Positions 24,744 to 31,717 of a DNA stretch of 33,808 nucleotides are shown here, piece by piece (position 1 is the first letter of the stretch; every line of letters starts with the position of its first letter). This stretch comes from Candidatus Merdicola faecigallinarum (GTDB lineage Bacteria; Bacillota; Clostridia; TANB77; CAG-508). Position numbers and translations under genes: made by a program. The notes beneath the pieces were generated by a model. It was given only the letters and a program-made list of their open reading frames with translations, had not been told where the DNA came from and searched no databases. The stretch is from NCBI GenBank assembly GCA_018714565.1, contig DVNH01000047.1, forward strand, positions 1 through 33,808. The letters run 5' to 3'.

Positions 24744-26198
24744 AAAAATCATATTAAACAAATACACATTTCAATAATTGTACTTACATTTGTATTATTA
24801 TTATTAGGAGTTTTTAATCAAAATTTATGGTTTGATGAAGCTTATTCTGTTGGGCTTGCAAACCAAAATTGGGGAAATCTAATTATTTCAGGAGCTTACG
24901 ATGTTCATCCAATTTTATATTATATGTTTTTAAAAGTATTTACAATGATATTTGGAAATAGCATGATAGCATTTCGTATTTTTTCTGTGATTCCAATTGT
25001 GCTTTTATCCATTTTTTCTTATACCCATATTCGCAAAGAATTTGGAGAAAAGGTTGGTGCCTATTTTGCTTTTATCTTATTGTTTTTACCAGTAACATTC
25101 CATTATGGAACGCAAATTAGAATGTATAGTTTAAGCATGTTATTCCTTGCAATTACTGCTTTTTATGCGTATAAAGCTTATAAGGAAAATGAACGTCAAA
25201 GAAAAAATTGGATTCTATTTGCTGTCTTTAGTGTGTTAAGTGCTTATACACATTATTTGGGATTAGTTACGATTGGAATGATTAATCTTACATTACTATA
25301 TTTTATTATTCGATATAAAAGAGAATTATTAAAAAAATGGTTTATTTATGGAATTATACAATTTATAGCTTATTTACCAGGATTATTGATTTTTGCCTTT
25401 CAATCATCAAAAGTAGCAAAAGGTTTTTGGATTAGTGTAAATTACCCAAATATTTTTATGGAAATTGTCGAATTTTTCTTTAAAGATACAATAAATTCTC
25501 CAATTCCTGCTATTTTTGGATTAGTAGTGTTTGTTTATACATTACTTAGATTACATACTTTATATATGCAAGATAAAGAAAAAATAAGACCGATACTTGC
25601 TGCTTTATGGATTTGTGGCTTAGTAATTGGAATTTCTTTACTAGTATCTTTGTTTAGACCAATCTTTATTCCAAGATATATGTTACCAATGAGTTCTCTT
25701 GCAATTTTCGCACTTGCTTATACACTTTCAAATGATGAAAGAAAATGGATCAAGGGAGTTATTTGTATTGGATTAATTGCTCTTTCGATATGGAATGGAT
25801 ATACTTATTGGAACAGTGCATATTCGGAAGAAAATCAAAAGCCATTTGCAGAAGTAAGAGATCAGGTACAAGACCAAGATATATTTATTTATACAACGAT
25901 TGGACCTGGAAGCTTAATGGCGATGGAATTTAATGAAAATCAACAATATTTTTATAATAAAGATCATTGGGATGTAGAAGTGGCATATGGAGCATTTAAG
26001 CCACAAATGGAATGTATTGAGACATTAAAAGAATTAGAAGACTATCATGGAAGAATCTGGGTAATTGATTCTGCATATACCAATTTATACGATGAATTAA
26101 AACAAACAGAAGGATATAGTTTAACGAAAGAGACTGTTAGTTTTTATCATCCTTTTAGTGGAGATACTTTTAAGATATCTCTTTTCGAAAAAAAATAA
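24741..26198 (+). CDS. GT-C membrane glycosyltransferase (GT39/PMT-like)
   Basis: 485-residue integral membrane protein of the dolichyl-phosphate-mannose mannosyltransferase type, which uses a polyprenyl-phosphate sugar as donor on the outer face of the membrane. The first TM helix is followed by LWFDEAYS with the catalytic Asp32-Glu33 pair in the first extracytoplasmic loop, VHPILYYMFLKVF, then QIRMYSLSMLF and about ten TM segments. The C-terminal 110 residues are soluble. It may glycosylate surface proteins or wall polymers, but the acceptor is unknown. Its start lies after the odd leader described at 24708. The gene stands alone; no terminator is visible after it. Confidence 0.85.
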   Translation: MKNHIKQIHISIIVLTFVLLLLGVFNQNLWFDEAYSVGLANQNWGNLIISGAYDVHPILYYMFLKVFTMIFGNSMIAFRIFSVIPIVLLSIFSYTHIRKEFGEKVGAYFAFILLFLPVTFHYGTQIRMYSLSMLFLAITAFYAYKAYKENERQRKNWILFAVFSVLSAYTHYLGLVTIGMINLTLLYFIIRYKRELLKKWFIYGIIQFIAYLPGLLIFAFQSSKVAKGFWISVNYPNIFMEIVEFFFKDTINSPIPAIFGLVVFVYTLLRLHTLYMQDKEKIRPILAALWICGLVIGISLLVSLFRPIFIPRYMLPMSSLAIFALAYTLSNDERKWIKGVICIGLIALSIWNGYTYWNSAYSEENQKPFAEVRDQVQDQDIFIYTTIGPGSLMAMEFNENQQYFYNKDHWDVEVAYGAFKPQMECIETLKELEDYHGRIWVIDSAYTNLYDELKQTEGYSLTKETVSFYHPFSGDTFKISLFEKK

Positions 26199-26213
26199 AA
26201 AATTTTTAGTTCA

Positions 26214-26257
26214 TTGACAAATTTCGACAGAAAATAATCGACACAATATGCTATAAT
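26214..26257 (+). promoter_or_regulatory. Extended -10 promoter with Spo0A-box-like sites
   Basis: TTCGACA at 26223-26229 is a perfect reverse copy of the Spo0A box core TGTCGAA; ATCGACA (26237-26243) and TTGACAA (26214-26220) are near matches. TATAAT (26252-26257) has TGC before it, an extended -10, and lacks a well-spaced -35, as in activator-dependent promoters. Direct Spo0A control of the Spo0E-like gene is an inference. Confidence 0.5.
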
Positions 26258-26278
26258 TTTATTGTAGGAGGGATGAAT

Positions 26279-26446
26279 ATGAAAAATAATACTCTTGCAA
26301 TAAAAGTTAACAGGTTGAAACTAGAAAGAATGATTCTTGAGGGAGAAGACTATGATAAAATTCTTAAACAAAGTCAGAAACTTGATAAATATATAAATAT
26401 CGCAATGAAGGAAAGGCTAGAAAAATTAGAGAAGAATAAAAAATAA
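26279..26446 (+). CDS. Spo0E-like aspartyl-phosphate phosphatase (sporulation regulator)
   Basis: 55 residues. Spo0E-family proteins remove phosphate from Spo0A~P and hold back sporulation. The two-helix pattern is visible: IKVNRLKLERMILEGEDYD, then KILKQSQKLDKYINIAMKER with the family hallmark SQxLDxxI (SQKLDKYI, residues 32-39). The ATG at 26279 is seven bases after AGGAGG; the in-frame ATG at 26273 is too close. Spo0A-box-like sites lie upstream, which would give feedback control. This implies a spore-forming host or recent descent from one. Confidence 0.77.
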   Translation: MKNNTLAIKVNRLKLERMILEGEDYDKILKQSQKLDKYINIAMKERLEKLEKNKK

Positions 26447-26543
26447 AAGAGCAGATACGCGAAAAACACCTCGCGCTTATGTTGGTCATAATGAATTTAT
26501 GACTCGATATTTTAGCAAGGCGCCTTTCAACGAAAGCTCTTTT
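26445..26543. ncRNA. Candidate structured RNA or complex terminator
   Basis: AAAAGAGC (26445-26452) pairs with GCTCTTTT (26536-26543) to close a 99-base unit. Inside are CGCG/CGCG around AAAAACACCT, a 7-bp stem GTCATAA/TTATGAC with a 5-base loop, and CTTTC-AAC-GAAAG next to GGCGCC. On the plus strand it follows the Spo0E-like stop and runs into TATTTGATTTT, like a large terminator. I could not match it to a known RNA family. Confidence 0.4.
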
Positions 26544-26578
26544 ATTTGATTTTATCTATCCTTCTCTTCTAAAATAGG
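26536..26578. repeat. 43-bp perfect direct repeat, copy 1
   Basis: Identical to 27729-27771. Read on the minus strand it contains the last eight codons of peroxiredoxin (PILEEKDR), its stop and the start of the terminator stem. It is a stray copy of the peroxiredoxin 3' end. Confidence 0.9.
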
Positions 26579-26861
26579 AATTATTACTACCAATACAGAA
26601 TTTGATCAAATATGTATTTTGTTAAAAAAAGACAAAATAGCAACTAGATCTTGAATTTTTGAAAGTTTGAAACTGTTAAGATAAAAAATGCATGAGAATA
26701 TGAAAAAACATGAAAAAATTTTAAAACGTTATTTTATGTACCTGTATGCTTTTGACCTGTGTGCCTATTCAGGCGATGGTCATGACGATTGGTATTACCG
26801 ATAAGGGAGGGGAGCGTTAACTCCCTTCTATATTATAAAAAATAATAAAGGGGAGATTATA
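26579..26861 (+). promoter_or_regulatory. Unassigned leader region with hairpin before the LolA-like gene
   Basis: Noncoding by length, though the stretch 26745-26835 is clearly less AT-rich than its surroundings. It contains a hairpin AAGGGAG/CTCCCTT (about 26800-26827) without a T tail. The only ORFs are of 24 and about 40 codons (for example one encoding MLLTCVPIQAMVMTIG near 26749) and lack good ribosome sites. TGTTAAGAT near 26674 could be an extended -10. Could be a cis-regulatory RNA or a decayed small gene. Confidence 0.3.
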
Positions 26862-27647
26862 ATGAAAGAAGAATATGATGTAAAAAAAATGAAAAATGAA
26901 GAAAGTAATGTGAATAGGAAATGTAATCGAAAATTTAAATCCTGGAAATTTGTTATTGTATTTATTATAGTACTTATTATTATTTTATTTATTGCTTCTA
27001 CTATAAGAAAATATGTGATTTTATTAGGTAATAATGAAAATTTACAAAATGTAATAAATTCTAATAATTATCATTGGAAAATTGATACCTATAGTGAAAA
27101 TTCTATTTTTTCACAGGAAATTTATAAAAAAGATGATAAGCATCTTTATATAAGTTATAGCAATAATAAAAGTATTTATGAAACGATTTCCCCTGTAGTA
27201 TATGCTATTTATTATGATGGACAAAACACATATATTTATAACGAAGATGAAAAAACGAAAATAAAATATTATACTACTTCAGAAGGTGATACAAATAAAG
27301 ATATTTTTATTCCAGAAAAGTTGAAATCTTCCGATATTTTGTTAAGAAGTATCTTTTCAAAAATTGATACAACGATAATGAATGGAAAAAGTTGTTATAG
27401 GATAATACCTAGTAGAATATTGATTAATAATAACTTAGATGATGATAATATTGAATATATTGAAAAGGATACTGGTTTCCCAATAAGAAGTATTTCAACA
27501 AATAATTTAAGTAATTATACTGGGATGTGTGAATATTCAATGGAGTTGAATACAGTAACAGATAATGACTTAATAATTCCTAATATCGAAGAATATAGAC
27601 CATATGAGGAGATAAAAGAAATGATAACACCAAATGAAGATGAATAG
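26862..27647 (+). CDS. Membrane-anchored protein, LolA/LppX-fold-like, function unknown
   Basis: 261 residues. A basic cytoplasmic N-terminus (1-28) precedes one TM segment (about 29-48); the rest is extracellular. The outer part looks like the curved beta-sheet of LolA-like lipoproteins: short strands such as YHWKIDTYS, HLYISYS, VYAIYYDGQNTYIYN, a 'MNGKSCYRI' strand and IEYIEKDTGFPIRS, typical of that fold in Firmicutes. GGGGAG gives a good ribosome site. It is the only CDS in the repeat-bounded segment, so it may be recently acquired cargo. A terminator follows. The fold call is moderate and based on pattern only. Confidence 0.5.
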   Translation: MKEEYDVKKMKNEESNVNRKCNRKFKSWKFVIVFIIVLIIILFIASTIRKYVILLGNNENLQNVINSNNYHWKIDTYSENSIFSQEIYKKDDKHLYISYSNNKSIYETISPVVYAIYYDGQNTYIYNEDEKTKIKYYTTSEGDTNKDIFIPEKLKSSDILLRSIFSKIDTTIMNGKSCYRIIPSRILINNNLDDDNIEYIEKDTGFPIRSISTNNLSNYTGMCEYSMELNTVTDNDLIIPNIEEYRPYEEIKEMITPNEDE

Positions 27648-27701
27648 TGATGAATAAAATATTAGATAAATTAAAAATACAAATTTTAAATATATAGAAA
27701 T

Positions 27702-27740
27702 AAGAGCAATATGAACACTAAACATATTGCTCTTTTATTT
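27702..27740. terminator. Bidirectional terminator between the LolA-like gene and peroxiredoxin
   Basis: A perfect 12-bp stem (27702-27713 with 27723-27734), a 9-base loop and a T-rich tail on the plus strand. It lies 10 bases beyond the peroxiredoxin stop on the other strand and its right arm is part of the 43-bp repeat. Confidence 0.85.
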
Positions 27741-27771
27741 GATTTTATCTATCCTTCTCTTCTAAAATAGG
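27729..27771. repeat. 43-bp perfect direct repeat, copy 2 (native peroxiredoxin 3' end)
   Basis: Identical to 26536-26578. This copy is in place, encoding the C-terminal residues and stop of peroxiredoxin. Confidence 0.9.
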
Positions 27772-28432
27772 TGTAATATTTTGTTTAAAGGATAGATACC
27801 AATTCATACCATTTCTATTTTGACGAATCATCTCCATTTGTTTTTGAAGTTCATGAAATGTTTTTGGAGGAGGTAATAACATTGGATCTCCAGGACTCCA
27901 ATTAGCAGGTGTAGAAGCATTATTACAATCTGCATATTGAAGAGCAGTTAATAATCGAATGATTTCGGGAATACATCTTCCGAATGTTCATAGGATAAAT
28001 CAATATTGCCCTTATAATACCTTTATCGTCAATAATAAAAACATTTCGAACCGTTTGAGTATTGCTGACTTCATTGGATATCATGCCATATTTACGGGCG
28101 ATAGAGCCGTTTTGATCGGCAATAATCGGAAATGGTACTTGTAAACCGGTTTTACAAAAAATATCGTATAACCAAGCTAAATGAGAATTGTTACTATCAA
28201 CACTAAGACCAATTAAACATGTATTTACTTTTTCAAAATATGTATTTGCCCTAGAAAATGCAATAATTTCTGTTGTACAAACTGGAGTAAAATCACCTGG
28301 ATGAGAAAAAAGAATAATCCATTTTCCTTTATAATCGGAAAGTTTAATATTTCCCATCGTAGTTTCTGCCTCAAATTCTGGTGCATACATACCAATCTTT
28401 ACATTCCCGTTCATCATAATTTCATAATCCAT
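27745..28432 (-). CDS. Peroxiredoxin (1-Cys/Prx6-like), complete only with a +1 frameshift at 27982
   Basis: Reduces hydrogen peroxide and organic peroxides in the cytoplasm. From ATG 28432 (AAAGGAG ten bases upstream) the protein has APEFEAETTMG, HPGDFTPVCTTE with the peroxidatic Cys52, and VFIIDDKGIIRAILIYPMNI. Zero frame then enters about 19 unrelated codons and stops at 27923. Ignoring one C (plus-strand G 27982) continues the family exactly: GRCIPEIIRLLTALQ, then STPANWSPGDPMLLPPP and EEKDR, total 228 residues, the normal length for the Prx6-like group. The zero-frame codon is CGG. The upstream in-frame ATG at 28453 is rejected because the ribosome site lies inside that extension. It may be a pseudogene, an error or a recoded gene; the C-terminal part shows no decay. 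Confidence 0.88.
27979..27985 (-). other. Putative +1 frameshift site, ATT-C-GGA (zero-frame CGG)
   Basis: On the minus strand zero frame reads AAC ATT CGG AAG. Skipping the C gives AAC ATT GGA AGA (NIGR), matching the conserved N-[VI]-G-R of the family. The local sequence ATTCGGA is the same as at the VanZ-like site. Confidence 0.62.
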
Positions 28433-28468
28433 ATAAAAAAAGTCTCCTTTCATTTTTTATTGCATAGG

Positions 28469-28486
28469 AAATTTCGATAGAAATTT
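28469..28486. promoter_or_regulatory. Inverted repeat upstream of peroxiredoxin
   Basis: AAATTTC-GATA-GAAATTT, a perfect 7-bp inverted repeat 37 bases before the peroxiredoxin start. It does not match the PerR box as I know it. A possible operator or RNA hairpin. Confidence 0.35.
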
Positions 28487-28601
28487 ATTTTTTATATAAT
28501 CTATGTAAAAGTGGGAAAAGATGTTACATATAGGATAGAAAAAATCATAAAAAATGAAAAAATGAAAACAATAATAAAGAATCTAAAATAAGGAGGTAAA
28601 T

Positions 28602-28769
28602 ATGGAAGCAAATCAAAGAATAAATTGTACAGTAGGAAGCTGTAAATATAATGATCATTCAGAACAGGAGTGTAAATTAGATAGTATTATTGTTACACCA
28701 AAACAGAATTGTAATACAAAAAAGCCAAATGAATCAATTTGTTCTAGTTACAAAAACCAAGAAGAGTAG
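28602..28769 (+). CDS. DUF1540 domain protein
   Basis: 55-residue Cys-rich small protein of unknown function, common in spore-forming Clostridia and probably metal-binding. Six cysteines (INCTVGSCKYN, then EQECKLDSIIVTP, QNC and SICSSY) follow the DUF1540 layout: C-x5-C, a C before a short I-x-V strand, and terminal C-x-x-Y/F. AGGAGGT precedes ATG 28602, and a strong terminator follows, so it is a single-gene transcript. Confidence 0.82.
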   Translation: MEANQRINCTVGSCKYNDHSEQECKLDSIIVTPKQNCNTKKPNESICSSYKNQEE

Positions 28770-28777
28770 AAAAGAAA

Positions 28778-28824
28778 AAATGTTCTATGACATAAAAAAA
28801 TGCAGTCATAGAGCATTTTTTTTT
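28778..28824 (+). terminator. Rho-independent terminator after the DUF1540 gene
   Basis: A 14-bp stem (28778-28791 with 28804-28817, one G-T pair), a 12-base A-rich loop and a T7 tail. Confidence 0.9.
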
Positions 28825-28854
28825 AGAAAAAGATTAATTATTTGACTATAAGGA

Positions 28855-28883
28855 TTGACATGACTGAAAAATAGAAATACAAT
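28855..28883 (+). promoter_or_regulatory. Strong sigma-A-type promoter of fba
   Basis: A consensus TTGACA (28855-28860), a 17-base spacer and TACAAT (28878-28883), 47 bases before the aldolase start. Confidence 0.88.
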
Positions 28884-28930
28884 CTAACTATAAAAATAAT
28901 TATAAAAAATAAATTAAGGAGGGCGATTAT

Positions 28931-29860
28931 ATGCCATTAGTAACAACAAAAGAGATGTTTGAAAAATCAATGAAAGAACATTTTGCAATTGGAGCATTTA
29001 ATGTTAATAATATGGAAATTATTCAAGGTATCGTAGATGCTGCCGCAAAACAAAATTCACCAGTTATTTTACAAGCTTCTTCAGGAGCAATTAAATATGC
29101 AAGAGTGAATTATTTAATGAAGATGGTAGAGGCAGCTCTGGAAGAGCACGATATACCAGTTGCTCTACATTTAGATCACGGACCAGATTTCGAAACTTGT
29201 AAAATGTGTGTAGATAGCGGATTTACTTCTGTAATGATTGACGGATCAAAATATGATTTTGAAGAAAATGTTCGAATTACAAAAGAAGTAGTAGATTATG
29301 CACATGCACATGGAGTTGTAGTAGAGGCAGAACTTGGAAAACTTGCAGGAATTGAAGATGATGTAAATGTAGCTGCTGAAGATGCAATGTATACAGATCC
29401 AGATCAAGCTGCAGAATTTGTAAAAAGAACAGGATGTGATTCTTTAGCAATTGCAATTGGAACAAGCCATGGTGCATATAAATTTAAAGGGGAAGCTAAA
29501 TTAAGATTTGATATTTTAAAAGAAATTAAAGAAAAAATACCAAATACGCCAATCGTATTACATGGTGCATCTACAGTAATTCCAGAGTTAGTAAAATTAT
29601 GTAATGATAATGGAGCAAACATACCAGGAGCAAAAGGAGTACCAGACGAGATATTAAAAGAAGCAAGTATATCAGGGGTATCTAAGATTAATGTGGATAC
29701 AGATTTAAGACTTGCTATGACAGGTGCAATTAGAAAAGTATTTACAGAAGATCCAGCAGCTTTTGATCCTAGAAAATACTTAAAACCAGCAAGAGACCTA
29801 ATTACAGAAACAGTAGAACATAAAATAAGAGATGTATTTGGTTCAAGTAATAAAGCGTAA
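28931..29860 (+). CDS. fba: Class II fructose-1,6-bisphosphate aldolase
   Basis: Zinc enzyme that splits fructose 1,6-bisphosphate into dihydroxyacetone phosphate and glyceraldehyde 3-phosphate. 309 residues. Catalytic Asp82 and zinc ligand His83 lie in HLDHG (80-84), the other ligands are His180 (GTSHG) and His211 (LHGAS), and the phosphate site VSKINVDTDLR is present. These positions coincide with those of short class IIA/B aldolases. The strong consensus promoter and AGGAGGG ribosome site fit a highly expressed glycolytic gene. It acts one step after the phosphofructokinase at the left edge. Confidence 0.97.
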   Translation: MPLVTTKEMFEKSMKEHFAIGAFNVNNMEIIQGIVDAAAKQNSPVILQASSGAIKYARVNYLMKMVEAALEEHDIPVALHLDHGPDFETCKMCVDSGFTSVMIDGSKYDFEENVRITKEVVDYAHAHGVVVEAELGKLAGIEDDVNVAAEDAMYTDPDQAAEFVKRTGCDSLAIAIGTSHGAYKFKGEAKLRFDILKEIKEKIPNTPIVLHGASTVIPELVKLCNDNGANIPGAKGVPDEILKEASISGVSKINVDTDLRLAMTGAIRKVFTEDPAAFDPRKYLKPARDLITETVEHKIRDVFGSSNKA

Positions 29861-29918
29861 CTAAAATTTTTTTGGGAGTACTTAGTGTAAAATAATAAAA
29901 ATAAAGGGGAGAATAAAA

Positions 29919-30524
29919 ATGAAAAAGAAAATTACGATATTTTTCGCAATTGTAATAATATTATTAGGACTTTTTGGACTAACGGGTTGTAATCTACTAG
30001 AAAATAATGATAATAAGGAAGAAAATAAGGTAGAAGTACAAGAAGAAAATAGTTTAGACGGATTAGCTGTATATCAAGAGGAAGAAGATGCAAACTATAA
30101 GCTTTGTGAAGACATGGAAGGAATTACTTTTAAATGTCCTTCTAATTATACATCAGTAGGAAAAAGTTCAAGTCAACCAATTTATATGGATCCAGACGTA
30201 CCAGGAGCAAGCGTAAATGTAGTATCAGAAAATATGCCAAGTATGCTTTCTTTTGAAGGATATATAGAAGCATCAAAAGCCTCTGTAAAGAATCAATCAC
30301 AAATGACTATTTTAGGAGATATTACTACAGAATACATTAATTTAAACGGAGTAAAAGCAGCAAAATTAATTTATCAAGCAAAACAATCTAATATGGAACT
30401 AGATATTACACAAATTGTACTAGAAAAAGAAGGAAAAGTTTATGTATTTTCACTAGGTGGACTTACAAAAGATCGAGAAGTATTAGCACCAAAATTTGAC
30501 AAAATTATAAAATCAATTAAATAA
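29919..30524 (+). CDS. Lipoprotein with PsbP/DcrB-like domain
   Basis: 201-residue membrane-anchored lipoprotein. A signal peptide ends in the lipobox LTGC with the modified Cys at residue 24. An acidic linker (27-60) precedes a domain that begins MEGITFKCPSNYTSVG and continues through ASVNVVSENMPS, SFEGYIEASKASVKN and a last strand VYVFSLGGLT, the pattern of PsbP/DcrB-like (DUF1795-type) domains. GGGGAG is the ribosome site. A shared terminator lies between it and smpB. Function unknown. Confidence 0.78.
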   Translation: MKKKITIFFAIVIILLGLFGLTGCNLLENNDNKEENKVEVQEENSLDGLAVYQEEEDANYKLCEDMEGITFKCPSNYTSVGKSSSQPIYMDPDVPGASVNVVSENMPSMLSFEGYIEASKASVKNQSQMTILGDITTEYINLNGVKAAKLIYQAKQSNMELDITQIVLEKEGKVYVFSLGGLTKDREVLAPKFDKIIKSIK

Positions 30525-30561
30525 ATGAAAATGTAAATTTTTTATAAAATATAAAACGACA

Positions 30562-30599
30562 AAAAAACATCTATCTTACATGTAAGATAGATGTTTTTT
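30562..30599. terminator. Perfect palindromic bidirectional terminator
   Basis: A 38-bp perfect palindrome centred at 30580/30581 with A6 on the left and T6 on the right. It serves the lipoprotein gene (plus) and smpB (minus), six bases after the smpB stop. Confidence 0.92.
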
Positions 30600-30604
30600 C
30601 ATAT

Positions 30605-31048
30605 TTATTTATCTAGATGTCTTTTCATATACATTTCAGCATCTTTCTTTTTTAGATCTTCTCGTTTATCAAATAATTTTTTTCCTTTTCCAATTCCCAA
30701 TTCCACTTTTACAAAGCTTCCTTTAAAATATAGGCTAATAGGAACCAAAGTATATCCTTTTTGTTTAATTAGCCCGACAAGTTTAAAAATCTCTTTACGA
30801 TTTAATAAAAGTTTTCTTTGTCTTAGGGGATCTTTATTAAAAATATTTCCATGTTCGTAAGGACTAATATGCATACCGAAAATATAGCATTCACCATTTA
30901 TAATAGCAGCATAGGTGTCTTTCATATTTACTTTTCCATTACGAATGGACTTGATTTCCGTTCCAGAAAGAACAATACCAGCTTCTAAAGTATCTATAAT
31001 TGTATAATTATGTCTAGCTGTTGGATTTTTAGCAATTAATTTATTCAT
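30605..31048 (-). CDS. smpB: SsrA-binding protein
   Basis: Partner of tmRNA in trans-translation, the rescue of stalled ribosomes. 147 residues, full length. [26 protein letters not shown], the [19 protein letters not shown] region and C-terminal [17 protein letters not shown] are family hallmarks. No tmRNA gene is seen next to it in this window. Its role is pertinent if ribosomes stall at CGG codons in this organism, but that link is inference. Confidence 0.97.
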   Translation of the reverse strand: MNKLIAKNPTARHNYTIIDTLEAGIVLSGTEIKSIRNGKVNMKDTYAAIINGECYIFGMHISPYEHGNIFNKDPLRQRKLLLNRKEIFKLVGLIKQKGYTLVPISLYFKGSFVKVELGIGKGKKLFDKREDLKKKDAEMYMKRHLDK

Positions 31049-31079
31049 AATATTAACCTTCTTCTTAAAATTTAAAAGT

Positions 31080-31108
31080 ATTATAACATATGAAAAATAG
31101 AATGAAAA
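31080..31108 (-). promoter_or_regulatory. Promoter of smpB
   Basis: On the minus strand TTTTCA (31108-31103), a 17-base spacer and TATAAT (31085-31080) with an upstream TGT, an extended -10. Confidence 0.65.
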
Positions 31109-31185
31109 GAGGAAGGATAACGAATTAGATTTATTTATATATGTATATTGCTTGTAAAATAGAGAAAATGAAAAGGTAGTAAAAT

Positions 31186-31260
31186 AACAAAAGGGGTTGA
31201 AATTATTATAAATATTTAAAAGACTTAAATATTATGATAATAAAATCAATCCCTTTTGTT
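31186..31260 (-). terminator. Long interrupted hairpin after the 31277-31717 gene
   Basis: An outer 15-bp stem (31186-31200 with 31246-31260, one G-T pair) and an inner 9-bp stem (31211-31219 with 31225-31233). On the minus strand it follows the membrane protein gene and runs into a T-rich stretch. Confidence 0.7.
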
Positions 31261-31276
31261 TTAAAGTATATTACGA

Positions 31277-31717
31277 TTATTCATGATGGTTATTGTTATT
31301 ATTAGATCTCATTGCAAAATACCAAATTGCTCCAATAATACCTAAAGCAAGAGTTGCTACAATAAGCCATACCCAAACGTTGTTGTTCATACCAGCTGTG
31401 GAACCATTCCCTGTTGATGTTCTAGTTGCACTGTAATTTGCTCCATTCCCAGAGTGATCTGTCATTGTATTTAAACCTGCACCCATACCATTTACTACAT
31501 TTTGAGCTCCATCTCTTGTCATATTTGTTCCTTCTTTAACAATATTACTAGCACCTTTACCAGTATTTTCTATTACATTTTCTGCATTTTGAACAGTATC
31601 TCTTACTGCATTTGTTGCTTTTTGCATTTCTTGATTAGCAAAAGAAAAATTAGCAACAAAAAGACAAGCAAGAAGAATCGCAATTCCCAAAGCTAATTTT
31701 TTTATAGAACTTGACAT
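31277..31717 (-). CDS. Small exported protein with C-terminal TM segment, unknown function
   Basis: 146 residues. A signal peptide (1 to about 27, ending FSFA-NQ) leads to a helical region with spaced repeats of the type AVRDTVQNAENVIEN (about 35-75). A Gly/Asn/Ser/Thr-rich linker (80-105), one TM segment (about 108-128) and a tail MRSNNNNNHHE complete it. AAAGGAGG precedes the ATG. The C-terminal layout resembles a sorting signal but has no LPXTG-like motif, and the tail holds one Arg and His rather than a Lys/Arg cluster. I recognise no family. Confidence 0.6.
   Translation of the reverse strand: MSSSIKKLALGIAILLACLFVANFSFANQEMQKATNAVRDTVQNAENVIENTGKGASNIVKEGTNMTRDGAQNVVNGMGAGLNTMTDHSGNGANYSATRTSTGNGSTAGMNNNVWVWLIVATLALGIIGAIWYFAMRSNNNNNHHE

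Larger units (their letters stand above)
26579..27728. other. Repeat-bounded segment carrying one gene (possible cassette insertion)
   Basis: 1150 bases lie between two identical 43-bp repeats at the 3' end of the peroxiredoxin gene. The layout (gene end intact on one side, a copied gene end on the other) is that left by site-specific integration or by a duplication event. It holds one CDS (26862-27647) and an unexplained leader, but no integrase or transposase. The mobile nature is inferred. Confidence 0.4.

Noticed and set aside
26738..26815. Small toxin gene (type I toxin-antitoxin) in the same leader
   Set aside because: The 24- and roughly 40-codon ORFs lack ribosome sites and a clear TM helix; too weak to annotate.
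26752..26835. Fluoride or c-di-GMP riboswitch in the leader before 26862
   Set aside because: A GGCGATGG string recalls the fluoride aptamer, but the matching CGCC arm and pseudoknot are missing, and the downstream gene is not a transporter.
4390..28432. Explaining the three shifts as homopolymer sequencing errors
   Set aside because: None of the three extra C bases lies in a homopolymer, and all three are in the same T-C-GG context; assembly error is not excluded but needs a special cause. It is kept as the main alternative in the findings.
27923..28453. 176-residue peroxiredoxin with its own C-terminus
   Set aside because: The last 19 or so residues are off-frame; the true C-terminus lies in another frame to 27745. 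ATG 28453 is also rejected because AAAGGAG sits inside the extension, before ATG 28432.
29277..29477. Leu/His-rich minus-strand ORF inside fba
   Set aside because: The composition is the reverse-complement artefact of Glu/Ala/Gly codons in the aldolase; no start signals.
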